From Pseudoxanthomonas sp. CF385 (lineage in GTDB: Bacteria; Pseudomonadota; Gammaproteobacteria; Xanthomonadales; Xanthomonadaceae): 64,000 nt of DNA. The translations under genes were made by a program, and so were the position numbers. Under the pieces are notes generated by a model. That model worked only from the letters and a program-made list of their open reading frames with translations, searched no databases and was not told where the DNA came from. Positions within the stretch are counted from its first letter, which is position 1; each line of letters begins with the position of its first letter. This document shows, in pieces, positions 8,677 through 16,323 of the stretch. The stretch is taken from assembly GCF_900104255.1 (NCBI RefSeq), contig NZ_FNKZ01000001.1, forward strand, positions 1,456,001-1,520,000, given 5' to 3'.

Positions 8677-10074
8677 TCAGGCGAACAAACCCTGCGCCAG
8701 CGAAAGCGGCGCATGCCGCCGCGCCGCGCCTTCCACCGCCATTCGCAGCATGGCCGGCGCGATGTACGCATGGTGGACGCCGCTGATCGCACCCATGTAG
8801 GCGCGACCGAAGGCGTTGCGGCACCGCACGCGGGTGCCCAGGGTCACTTCCACGCCGTCTTCGGTGATCTGCACGCCCACGCAGGACCGGAATGCCAGGT
8901 GCCGGTCGTCCGCGCCGAGGATCACTTGCGCGCGCCGCCCATCGGCATCGACCTGCTGCCCGAGCACCGGATAGCGCCCGGCGAACAGCGGGCCCTCCGC
9001 GGTGGAAAGCAGTGAGGACACCGGGCATCCCAGCGGTGAGGTGCGCAGGCGCAACGGGCGCACCAGCACATTGCGCAGCCGCATGAGCTGGGTCACGCCG
9101 GTGGGGCGGTACTGCAGGAAGCCTTCCAGCACATCGGCCATCAGTGCCGACGCCGTGGCCGTCGCCGTGCCCTGCAGGCGCAGGCTGAACGTGTCCTGGT
9201 GGTGGAAGCCCGGCAGTTCGTCGGACAGCAGCGATCCGACTGGCGGCGATGGCAGCGCCTTCACCGGCGATGCGCGGCCCTCGACGAAGCCGATCTCGCC
9301 GCACCAGCCGGCCAGGCGCGTGCGCAGCCGCCCGGCACGCGCGCGCAGTGCGGCGCAGAGATGCTGCTGCCAGCTGCCTGGCGGCGCATGCAGGGCGAGA
9401 CGCACGGTGGGAATGCGCTGCGCATGCGCCGGATGGGCGGCCAGCCAGCCCTGCACGGCGGACGGCAGCGTTTCGGTCAGCGTCGCGATGTTCGCCTCGC
9501 CGGCGAGCACCTTGTCCTGCAGGGCGCCGTGCGGCAGGCCGCCGAGTTCGTCCGTGTGGCAGGACAGCGCGAACAGCACCGGATGCGTGGTGCCGGCCTG
9601 CAGCGGGGCGAACTGGTGCCAGGTGCCGCCGCCGAAGCGCACGCTGAAAAGCGCATCGGCCGGCAGGTCGACGTGGTGGAGGGCGGCGGCGAAATGCGCG
9701 GGGTCGCGCGCGAGCTGTTCGTCGGAGGCGGTCGAGAAGCGCAGGCGCGCGCCGCCGCTGCCGGTCACCGCGGTGAACGTGCGATGCCCGGCGTGGCGAT
9801 GGAAAGGATGGCCGTCGGCACCGACGGTGAAGGTGTAGAGCGCGCTGCGTTCGCCGGCCTCGAAATCCGGTGCGGCGATGCGCACCGACGGTTCGTCGAG
9901 CGCGTCCACGAAGCCCGGATGCGTGCGCTGCAGCGCGCCGGTCTCCGCGTGCAGGCGGTCGCCCGCGCCGGGCCCGAGTTGCGCCAGCAACACCACCTCC
10001 ACCGGCAGCCCGCCCGAGTACGAGCGGATGCGGGCGGTGGGGAAACCCGGGACGACGTCGGCATGGCGATGCAT
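8677..10074 (-). CDS. Cupin-like / DUF2867 two-part protein
   Basis: A 465-residue soluble protein. The N-terminal half (to about residue 190) looks like a His-rich cupin-type barrel (GHPFHRHAGHRTF near residue 87). The C-terminal half (about 290-460) matches DUF2867, ending with NAFGRAYMGAISGVHHAYIA, the usual family close. No catalytic role is established for DUF2867. It is the second gene of an operon led by an ArsR repressor 17 bp upstream, so it is probably the gene that repressor controls. Domain boundaries are by eye. Confidence 0.65.
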   Translation of the reverse strand: MHRHADVVPGFPTARIRSYSGGLPVEVVLLAQLGPGAGDRLHAETGALQRTHPGFVDALDEPSVRIAAPDFEAGERSALYTFTVGADGHPFHRHAGHRTFTAVTGSGGARLRFSTASDEQLARDPAHFAAALHHVDLPADALFSVRFGGGTWHQFAPLQAGTTHPVLFALSCHTDELGGLPHGALQDKVLAGEANIATLTETLPSAVQGWLAAHPAHAQRIPTVRLALHAPPGSWQQHLCAALRARAGRLRTRLAGWCGEIGFVEGRASPVKALPSPPVGSLLSDELPGFHHQDTFSLRLQGTATATASALMADVLEGFLQYRPTGVTQLMRLRNVLVRPLRLRTSPLGCPVSSLLSTAEGPLFAGRYPVLGQQVDADGRRAQVILGADDRHLAFRSCVGVQITEDGVEVTLGTRVRCRNAFGRAYMGAISGVHHAYIAPAMLRMAVEGAARRHAPLSLAQGLFA

Positions 10075-10091
10075 GGGGGCTCCTCGAGGAT

Positions 10092-10421
10092 TCAGCGGGG
10101 TTTGGGCGTGGCGGTCTTGCGTGCGCGTGCCTTGGCTTCGCGCTTCAGCGGGCCGGCGGTGGGGCAGACCTCGAACGCGAAACCGGTCAGCGTGTTGACG
10201 AGGTTGTCGGGCGCCAGCCGGTAGAAGACGAACTGCCCCCGCTTGTCGCTGCTGACCAGGCCGGCGGCTTCCAGCACGGACAGGTGGCGCGAGATGGCCG
10301 GCGCGCTCATGTCGAAGCGCGCGGCGATCTCGCCGGCGGTGAGTTCCTGCGCGGACAGGTAGGCGAGGATTTCGCGACGCGGGCGGGAGGCCAGGGCGTC
10401 GAAGATGCGGTCGACTGTCAT
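10092..10421 (-). CDS. ArsR/SdpR-family repressor
   Basis: A 109-residue winged-helix protein. The N-terminus RIFDALASRPRREILAYL and the recognition-helix region FDMSAPAISRHLSVLEAAG (about residues 36-54) are typical of ArsR proteins of the SdpR/autorepressor branch. There is no ELCVCDL metal-box, so it is not a classical arsenic or zinc sensor. The C-terminus is a short basic tail. It starts the operon with the DUF2867 gene and lies directly downstream of a strong palindrome that is probably its own operator. Confidence 0.9.
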   Translation of the reverse strand: MTVDRIFDALASRPRREILAYLSAQELTAGEIAARFDMSAPAISRHLSVLEAAGLVSSDKRGQFVFYRLAPDNLVNTLTGFAFEVCPTAGPLKREAKARARKTATPKPR

Positions 10422-10425
10422 GTGG

Positions 10426-10461
10426 ACTTAGATAATTAACGTATTTGCTATATATCTAAGT
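10426..10461. promoter_or_regulatory. Probable ArsR autoregulatory operator
   Basis: A perfect 9-bp inverted repeat ACTTAGATA (10426-10434) / TATCTAAGT (10453-10461) with an 18-bp, strikingly A+T-rich spacer, in otherwise G+C-rich DNA. It starts 5 bp upstream of the arsR start codon on the minus strand. It therefore overlaps or lies just downstream of the arsR-DUF2867 promoter, as expected for repression by blocking RNA polymerase. Assigned from symmetry and position; not known by experiment. Confidence 0.75.
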
Positions 10462-10511
10462 ACGGGGCGCCGCTGTCAAGCGCCGCCCGTCGGGACGGCG
10501 CTCGTGGAGGC

Positions 10512-11420
10512 TCAGCGGGTCGGCGGCGTGCGCACCGGCAGCGGCACGTTGCACAGGTCGATGTGGCCGGCAGGACGCACGTACCAGCCGTCGCGCCGGT
10601 TGCGGCGCGCTTCGGTGGCGGCGGCGAAGGTCTTCGAGTCCGTACGCAGGACCTGCAGCGGCGTGCGTTCGGCTTCCGGCACATCGCGGGCCAGGCGGAC
10701 GGCGGTGATCGGCGTGCGTTCGGTGGCGTTCTCGTAGAAGCCCATCGGCTCCGGCCCGCGCGGGATCGCGCTCAGCAGTTCCATGCCCTTCACCACGCGG
10801 CCCACGAGGGTGATGTTGCGGTCCAGTTGCCGCGGCGACTGACCCGTGACCACGTACAACTCGCTGCCGTTGCTGCTGTCCGGCGGACCGCCGCGGCCTG
10901 CGCCGAGCGCGCCGTAGCAATGGGCCAACCAGACCTCGTTCGTCTTGGGATCGCGCCCTGCGGGGAAACCCTCGACGAAGCCGACGTCGGGCGCCCAGCC
11001 GTCCGCGTCGGGCAGCGGCGTGAAGGCCACGCCCTGGGAGGTGCGCGCGAACTCCGCCGGCAGCTTGGTCTTCGCGGTACCCAGCGGCTTCGCCTTGGCG
11101 GTGTCTTCCGCATCGGCATCGCCGAACTGCACCACGAAGTTGTCCTGCGAACGGTAGATGCCCAGTCCGTTCCAGAAGCCCTCGTGCGCCAGCGTGCGGA
11201 TGTTGGCCGTGTGCTCCGGTGCGAAAGACGGTGCCAGTTCGATCACCACGCGGCCGCCGGGCACGTCCATGTAAAGCGTGTTCGCCGGGTCCAGGGTGCG
11301 CCAGTCGGCGTCCGGCGAGGCATCCAGGATCTCCTTGGCGCTCAGGTACTTCGGCGGTTCGGCCGCGTGCGCGGCGGGCAGGGCGAACAGGCAGGTGAGC
11401 AGCAGGGGCGTCAGGCGCAT
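10512..11420 (-). CDS. Periplasmic cyclophilin-type peptidyl-prolyl isomerase
   Basis: A 302-residue secreted cyclophilin. It has a Sec signal (hydrophobic residues 5-15, AHA|AEPP cleavage). The PPIase domain runs from about 45 ([16 protein letters not shown]) to 235 and includes [20 protein letters not shown] and [16 protein letters not shown]. The active-site region is divergent from E. coli PpiA (no canonical FHR...GG run), so the isomerase activity is inferred from the fold. It is followed by the arsR operon and divergent from padR. Confidence 0.82.
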   Translation of the reverse strand: MRLTPLLLTCLFALPAAHAAEPPKYLSAKEILDASPDADWRTLDPANTLYMDVPGGRVVIELAPSFAPEHTANIRTLAHEGFWNGLGIYRSQDNFVVQFGDADAEDTAKAKPLGTAKTKLPAEFARTSQGVAFTPLPDADGWAPDVGFVEGFPAGRDPKTNEVWLAHCYGALGAGRGGPPDSSNGSELYVVTGQSPRQLDRNITLVGRVVKGMELLSAIPRGPEPMGFYENATERTPITAVRLARDVPEAERTPLQVLRTDSKTFAAATEARRNRRDGWYVRPAGHIDLCNVPLPVRTPPTR

Positions 11421-11552
11421 GGCGGATCCGGGGCGGTAGGTGGGCCGATTGTAGGGAGGCCGCCGGTCCCAGTGACTACTGGCACATTCGCTATATCAAA
11501 CTTCGTAATAGCATCCTCTCCAACCTAGCGGCCGGTCCGCAAAGGGGGAGCG

Positions 11553-11918
11553 ATGAACGAACCCGACATCCACCTGAAGAAGTTCCAGAAAGAGCTCAGC
11601 GCCGGCACCGTCTCGCTGGCGTTGCTCGCCGTCCTGGCCCGCGCCGGGGAGCCGTTGTATGGCTACCTGATCGCCAAACAGCTGGAACGCGTGGGCGAAG
11701 GCGTGCTCAGCGGCAAGCAGAGTGCGCTGTACCCGGTGCTGCGCAACCTGGAGGGCGGCGGACTGCTGGACAGCTTCGTCGAACCCTCCGTCGCCGGGCC
11801 GCCGCGCCGCTACTACCGCATTACCGAGGCAGGGCGGCAGACCCTGCAGGCGTGGACCGCCGCCTGGCGCGCCACCCGAGATTCCGTCGATTCCGTGCTT
11901 GAGGGGATTCCTGCATGA
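11553..11918 (+). CDS. PadR-family transcriptional regulator
   Basis: A 121-residue PadR protein. The winged helix runs about 12-85, with LYGYLIAKQLERVGEG, SALYPVLRNLEGGGLLDS and RRYYRITEAGR as landmarks, followed by a short dimerisation helix. A strong ribosome-binding site AAAGGGGGAG lies at 11541-11550. It overlaps the next gene by 4 bp (ATGA), a common PadR/HAAS layout. The upstream region holds small dyads (CCAGT-gact-ACTGG at 11469-11482), which may be the autoregulatory site; this is weak. Confidence 0.9.
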   Translation: MNEPDIHLKKFQKELSAGTVSLALLAVLARAGEPLYGYLIAKQLERVGEGVLSGKQSALYPVLRNLEGGGLLDSFVEPSVAGPPRRYYRITEAGRQTLQAWTAAWRATRDSVDSVLEGIPA

Positions 11919-12835
11919 ACACCACCACCATCACGCCGGGCACGTTGCCCACCACGATCCCTGCCTACCTGGAGCAGTTGCGCGCCGCGCTGTCGGGCGC
12001 CGACAAGGCCATGGTCCAGGACGCCCTCTACGACGCGGAGGAATACCTGCGCGCGGAGATGGCGGCCAACCCGGGTACGTCGGAAGCCGACGTCATCGCC
12101 TCGGTCGCCGGCAGTTACGGCGCACCGGAGGAAGTGGCCGACATCTACCGCGACACCGAAGTCACCGTGACCCGCGCGCTGCGGCCGCCGGCACCGCCCA
12201 AGCGCACCTCGCTGGTGGGGCGCTTCTTCGGTGTCGCCGCCGATCCGCGCACCTATGGCGCGCTGTTCTACATGCTGCTGTCGCTGGCGACGGGTACGTT
12301 CTATTTCACCTGGGTCGTCACCGGCGCCAGCCTGTCGGTCGGCCTGCTGATCCTGATCGTCGGCATTCCGCTGCTGCTGCTGTTCCTGATGTCGGTGCGG
12401 CTGCTGTCGCTGGTGGAAGGCCGCATCGTGGAGGTGCTGCTGGGTGAGCGCATGCCACGCCGCCCGCTGTACACGCAGCGCGACAAGCCGTGGACGACGC
12501 GCCTGCAGGAACTGTTCACCGATGGCCGCACCTGGACGGCGATGCTGTACCTGGTGCTAATGCAAGCGCTGGGCACGGCCTACTTCACCATCGCGATCAC
12601 CTTCCTGGCCGTCTCGCTGAGCCTGATGGCGGCACCGGTCATCCTGCTGCTGGGCCACGCCGGTGCGTTCGACGTCGACGTCATCAACCTGACGCCGGAT
12701 TGGCCATGGCTGTGGCCGGTGTGCTTCCTGGCGGGCTTCCTGCTGCTGTTCGGCACGCTGCACCTGGCACGCTACATCGGCCGCTTCCACGGCTGGCTGG
12801 CCAAGCACCTGCTGGTGCGCACGCCGGTGGTGTGA
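11915..12835 (+). CDS. HAAS-domain sensor-type membrane protein
   Basis: A 306-residue protein. Residues 18-85 form a helical HAAS-like segment (AYLEQLRAALSG ... DALYDAEEYLRAEM), and residues 110-290 carry about four membrane spans in two pairs of the putative-sensor type. Such proteins are typically encoded after padR genes and are thought to communicate envelope state or modulate the regulator. Translationally coupled to padR by a 4-bp overlap, and the operon ends at a strong terminator 11 bp downstream. Confidence 0.75.
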   Translation: MNTTTITPGTLPTTIPAYLEQLRAALSGADKAMVQDALYDAEEYLRAEMAANPGTSEADVIASVAGSYGAPEEVADIYRDTEVTVTRALRPPAPPKRTSLVGRFFGVAADPRTYGALFYMLLSLATGTFYFTWVVTGASLSVGLLILIVGIPLLLLFLMSVRLLSLVEGRIVEVLLGERMPRRPLYTQRDKPWTTRLQELFTDGRTWTAMLYLVLMQALGTAYFTIAITFLAVSLSLMAAPVILLLGHAGAFDVDVINLTPDWPWLWPVCFLAGFLLLFGTLHLARYIGRFHGWLAKHLLVRTPVV

Positions 12836-12846
12836 GGCATCGAACG

Positions 12847-12876
12847 CCGGGCCGCTTCTGCGGCCCGGTATTTTTT
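12847..12876 (+). terminator. Rho-independent terminator of the padR operon
   Basis: A perfect 9-bp stem CCGGGCCGC / GCGGCCCGG (12847-12855, 12860-12868) with TTCT loop, followed by a T-rich run (12869-12876). It lies 11 bp after the HAAS gene stop and before the next gene's start. Confidence 0.92.
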
Positions 12877-12901
12877 CGAAGAGATCCAAGGAACCGTCGT
12901 C

Positions 12902-13786
12902 ATGCGTCATGGTCTTGTGCGCCTGCTGTGCCTGTCGCTGCTGCTGGTCGCGTCTGCACCGCGCGCTGAAGGACTCGCCGGCATCGCATCGAAGGACGTC
13001 AGGTTCGAGAGCGACGGCGTCACCCTCGTCGGTACGCTATTCCAGCCCGAACACCCGCGCGCCGCCGTCGTCATCGTGCATGGGTCGGGCCAGGAGAAGC
13101 GCATGGCGGATTTCGCCGTGCGCCTGGCCAAAGACGGTATCGCGGTACTGACGTACGATAAGCGCGGCGTCGGCGAGTCGGGTGGCCTCTACGCAGGGCC
13201 CGAAGTGGGCACCAACAACGTCGATGCGGCCAATCTCGACATGCTGGCCACGGATGCGGACAAAGCCGTGGACACACTGAGGGGGCGTCTTCCTTCTCGC
13301 GAGATACCCGTCGGGCTGGTCGGCTTCAGCCAGGCGGCCTGGATCATTCCGCTCGCCGCCAGGAAGAATCCCGCCGTGCAGTTCATGGTGTTCTTCAGTG
13401 GACCGGTCGTGACGGCGCGCGAGCAATTGCGCTTCCAGTTCTACACGGAAGGCGCGCCGGATTTCTGGGCGACGCACACCGAGGCCGAGGCGCGGGACCA
13501 CATCAGCAACGATCCGGATCGCTACGCATTCGCCGACACCGATCCGCGCGATGCGCTCGCGGCGCTGTCGATCCCGGGGCTCTGGCTGTACGGGGACGTC
13601 GACGTCCAGGCACCGGTGGGGCTATCGGTCGAACGTCTCGATGCGCTCAAGGCGCAGGGCAAGGCGTACGAGTCCAGGGTGTTCCCCGGACTGGGGCACA
13701 ACGTGGCGTTCTCGGGTTCCAGCGAACCGGTGGACGCCGCGGTGCGCTGGATCATCACGCGCTCCGGCTCGCCGGGCGCGCGCTAG
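12902..13786 (+). CDS. Secreted alpha/beta hydrolase (dienelactone-hydrolase-like)
   Basis: A 294-residue protein with a signal peptide (residues 1-22) and an alpha/beta hydrolase fold. The oxyanion motif is IVHGSGQEKR near residue 59. The nucleophile elbow is GFSQAA near 140, a G-x-S-x-A variant of the usual G-x-S-x-G. The acid is probably in YGDVDVQAP and the histidine in FPGLGHN near 267. An extracytoplasmic esterase or peptidase is likely; the substrate is unknown. It follows the padR operon terminator and is probably expressed on its own. Confidence 0.8.
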   Translation: MRHGLVRLLCLSLLLVASAPRAEGLAGIASKDVRFESDGVTLVGTLFQPEHPRAAVVIVHGSGQEKRMADFAVRLAKDGIAVLTYDKRGVGESGGLYAGPEVGTNNVDAANLDMLATDADKAVDTLRGRLPSREIPVGLVGFSQAAWIIPLAARKNPAVQFMVFFSGPVVTAREQLRFQFYTEGAPDFWATHTEAEARDHISNDPDRYAFADTDPRDALAALSIPGLWLYGDVDVQAPVGLSVERLDALKAQGKAYESRVFPGLGHNVAFSGSSEPVDAAVRWIITRSGSPGAR

Positions 13787-13804
13787 GCCAACGCGCCGCG
13801 CGCG

Positions 13805-15052
13805 TCAGCCCGCGTACTTCGCGATGAAGTCGCGCACCTGCGGATAGACGTTGTCGCGCCAGCGGCGGCCGCTGAAGATGCCGTAGTGGCCGGCGCCTTC
13901 GACGGTCAGGTGCTTGTGGTGGGCTTTCGCGATGCCGGTGCACAGGTCGTGCGCGGCAGCCGTCTGGCCCTGGCCGGAGATGTCGTCCAGCTCGCCTTCG
14001 ATGCTCATCAGCGCGGTCTTCTTGATGGCCGATGGCGTCACCAGCTCGCCATTGACCTTCCACTTGCCGCGCGGCAGCAGGAACTCCTGGAACACGGTGC
14101 GGATCGTGTCCAGGTAGTACTCGGCCGGCATGTCGAGCACGGCGTTGTACTCGTCGTAGAACTTGCGGTGCGATTCGGCGTCCTGCATGTCGCCCTTCAC
14201 CAGGTCCGCGTAGAAGTCCCAGTGCGACATGAAATGGCGGCTGGGATTCATCGCGATGAAGCCGGCGTGCTGCAGGAAGCCGGGATATACGCGGCGGCCT
14301 TCGCCCGGGTAGGGCATGGGCACCGTGTTGATCACGTTGTTCTCGAACCACGACAACGGGTTGCGCGTGGCGAGGCTGTTCACTTCGGTGGGGCTGCGGC
14401 GCGCATCGATCGGGCCGCCCATCATCACCAGCGAACGCGGCGTGGCTTCGCCGCGCGCGGCCATCAACGAGACGGCCGCCAGCACCGGCACGGTCGGCTG
14501 GCAGACGCTGATCACGTGCAGCTTGTCGGCGCCGATGTGGCGGATGAAATCCTCCACGTAGGCCACGTAGTCGTCGAGGCTGAAGGCGCCTTCCGACGAC
14601 GGCACCATGCGCGCATCGACCCAGTCGGTCACGTAGACCTTGTGGTCGCGCAGCAGCGTGCGCACGGTGTCGCGCAGCAGGGTGGCGTGGTGGCCGGAGA
14701 GCGGCGCCACGACCAGCACGACCGGGTCGTCCTTCAGCGTGGTGATCGTGTCGGCGTCGTCGGTATAGCGCTTGAAGCGCAGCAACCGGCAGAACGGCTT
14801 CCTGACGATCTCCTGCTCAACGACGGGAACGGTGCGGCCTTCGACCTCAACCTCGTGGATCTCCCACGCGGGCTTCTCGTAGTCCTTGCCGATGCGGTAG
14901 ATCAGTTCGTTGCCGGCGGCGATGCGCTCGGCGCCCGGCATGTTGGACAACCAACTGGTCGGGGCAGAGAAGATGCGCGCGTTCGCTTCGGCCATGTAGG
15001 CCAGCGGCGCCATCCATGCGCGTCCGAGTTCATGCAGTTGGTACAGGGTCAT
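13805..15052 (-). CDS. phaZ: Intracellular polyhydroxyalkanoate depolymerase
   Basis: A 415-residue protein without signal peptide, matching intracellular PHB/PHA depolymerases. The lipase-box nucleophile is cysteine (SVCQP, Cys184), the known mark of the PhaZ1 type. Supporting segments are VAPLSGHHATLLRDTVRTLL near residue 115, VTDWVDAR near 141, and the C-terminal histidine in EGAGHYGIFSG. The ATG at 15052 fits the family start MTLYQLHELGR. It would hydrolyse stored PHA granules to hydroxyacid monomers. No PHA synthase or phasin is in this window. Confidence 0.88.
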   Translation of the reverse strand: MTLYQLHELGRAWMAPLAYMAEANARIFSAPTSWLSNMPGAERIAAGNELIYRIGKDYEKPAWEIHEVEVEGRTVPVVEQEIVRKPFCRLLRFKRYTDDADTITTLKDDPVVLVVAPLSGHHATLLRDTVRTLLRDHKVYVTDWVDARMVPSSEGAFSLDDYVAYVEDFIRHIGADKLHVISVCQPTVPVLAAVSLMAARGEATPRSLVMMGGPIDARRSPTEVNSLATRNPLSWFENNVINTVPMPYPGEGRRVYPGFLQHAGFIAMNPSRHFMSHWDFYADLVKGDMQDAESHRKFYDEYNAVLDMPAEYYLDTIRTVFQEFLLPRGKWKVNGELVTPSAIKKTALMSIEGELDDISGQGQTAAAHDLCTGIAKAHHKHLTVEGAGHYGIFSGRRWRDNVYPQVRDFIAKYAG

Positions 15053-15133
15053 GGCGGTCCGAAATCCCACTTTTGGTGCGCGGTGCTGCGCCGCAGCATA
15101 CCCCAAAAGGCGAGGGTGCCGCGCGAGGCCTGT

Positions 15134-15742
15134 TCAGGTTATCGGCCGATCATCTGCGGCCTCCAGTACCGCGACATCGCCGGCCAGGCGCGGGCCCAGC
15201 CAGCAGTGGTTGCCGATGGACTGGAAACCCTCGCCGTTGAAGGCCTGCCGGTACCAGGCGGCCTTGCGCGGCTGGAAGCCCTCATGGTCGCCGTCGAATT
15301 CGTCCTCCCTGGCGAAGGTCTCCAGGAACGCCACGCCTCCGCACAACGCGGCCAGGCCAGGCAGTCCCCGCTTGAGGTCGCGCGTGGGCACGTAGTGCAG
15401 CACGTCCGAGCACACCAATAGATCGGCGGGTTCGCACGGGCGCAGGTACTGGAAGTCCTCGAAGCGCGCATAGTGCAGGTTGCGGGTGCGCCCGAACCGT
15501 CGGATGGCGTACTCGCTGCCGTCGAAGCCGAGGTACTGCACCTTCGGTCGCAACTTCAGCAGCGGCGCGCGCCACGCGCCTTCGCCGCAGCCGATGTCGA
15601 GCACTGTGCGGATCGGGCGCTCGAGGTGGTATTCGGCCACCGAGACCGCCATCGCGACCTTGCGCGCGAGCCTCGGTGCGCCGCCGATGTCGCCTTCGCG
15701 GTACCAGCGCTGGAAGTAGTCGGCGTCGTACTGCTTGGTCAT
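15134..15742 (-). CDS. Class I SAM-dependent methyltransferase
   Basis: A 202-residue methyltransferase. Motif I is VLDIGCGEGAW near residue 47, followed by the acidic motif II (YLGFDGSE) and CSDVLHYVP near 112. The N-terminus DADYFQRWYREG is shared with small-molecule methyltransferases of the UbiE/Met-11 type. The acceptor cannot be told. It lies upstream of the phaZ gene on the same strand with 81 bp between, so cotranscription is possible, and is divergent from the HemJ-like gene. Confidence 0.85.
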   Translation of the reverse strand: MTKQYDADYFQRWYREGDIGGAPRLARKVAMAVSVAEYHLERPIRTVLDIGCGEGAWRAPLLKLRPKVQYLGFDGSEYAIRRFGRTRNLHYARFEDFQYLRPCEPADLLVCSDVLHYVPTRDLKRGLPGLAALCGGVAFLETFAREDEFDGDHEGFQPRKAAWYRQAFNGEGFQSIGNHCWLGPRLAGDVAVLEAADDRPIT

Positions 15743-15841
15743 GCGCGTGTCCGGGGTGCGGAAAAGCGGGAAGCTTACGCGATGCGGCGCGCTATCCTAT
15801 GCGCCGCACGCCATCCCGCGCAGCCAGACGGAGCCAGCCGC

Positions 15842-16258
15842 ATGTACTTGTGGGTCAAGACCTTCCATCTCGTCTTCGTCATCGCCTGGATGGCGACGGT
15901 CTTCTACCTGCCGCGCATCCTGGTCAACCTGGCCGAGACGGCCGGACAGCGCGACGTGCAGGCGCGCCTGCTGCTGATGGGCCGGCGCCTCTACGGCTTC
16001 GGCCACAGCATGTTCGGCATCGCGGTGATCCTGGGCGGCGTGCTGTGGTTCCATTTCGGCATCAGCGGCGGGTGGCTGCATGCCAAGTTGACGCTGGTCG
16101 CACTCATCCTCGCGCACTTCATCGTCACCGGCCGCTGGCTCAAGGGCGTGGCGAAGGGGCGGTCGCTACCGTCGCCGACCGCATTGAAGTGGTTCAACGA
16201 ACTGCCGCTGTTCGCGCTGATCGCGATCGTGTGGCTTGTGCTGGCAAAGCCGTTCTGA
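15842..16258 (+). CDS. hemJ: HemJ/CopD-family membrane protein, probable protoporphyrinogen oxidase
   Basis: A 138-residue protein with four membrane spans. It opens MYLWVKTFHLVFVIAWMA, nearly the HemJ family start. The residues known to matter in HemJ are present: His9 in the first helix and Lys82 in LHAKLTLV. HemJ oxidises protoporphyrinogen IX in haem synthesis in bacteria lacking HemG/HemY. The annotation CopD-family is also used for such proteins. The ATG at 15842 is the only fitting start. Function is a family inference; no other haem gene is adjacent. Confidence 0.7.
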   Translation: MYLWVKTFHLVFVIAWMATVFYLPRILVNLAETAGQRDVQARLLLMGRRLYGFGHSMFGIAVILGGVLWFHFGISGGWLHAKLTLVALILAHFIVTGRWLKGVAKGRSLPSPTALKWFNELPLFALIAIVWLVLAKPF

Positions 16259-16265
16259 ACCGTGC

Positions 16266-16284
16266 GCCCCGACCGTGTCGGGGC
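16266..16284. terminator. Hairpin between convergent hemJ-like and alkaline phosphatase genes
   Basis: A perfect 8-bp stem GCCCCGAC / GTCGGGGC with 3-nt loop, starting 8 bp after the hemJ-like stop. A T-rich stretch follows only after about 10 bp on the plus strand, so it is a candidate rather than a clear intrinsic terminator. Confidence 0.45.
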
Positions 16285-16289
16285 CCACC

Positions 16290-16323
16290 GCTCACTTCTT
16301 TTCGAAGCTCACTTCTTCTCGAA
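16290..16323. repeat. 17-bp tandem duplication at the end of the phosphatase gene
   Basis: Two adjacent copies of GCTCACTTCTTYTCGAA (16290-16306 and 16307-16323) differ at one base. The inner copy encodes the last codons FEKK and the TGA stop of the alkaline phosphatase on the minus strand. The outer copy repeats FEKK-stop outside the gene. It looks like a local slippage duplication. Confidence 0.8.

Noticed and set aside
13886..15421. Long plus-strand frame opposite the PHA depolymerase and methyltransferase
   Set aside because: Antisense shadow; the minus-strand genes have clear families.
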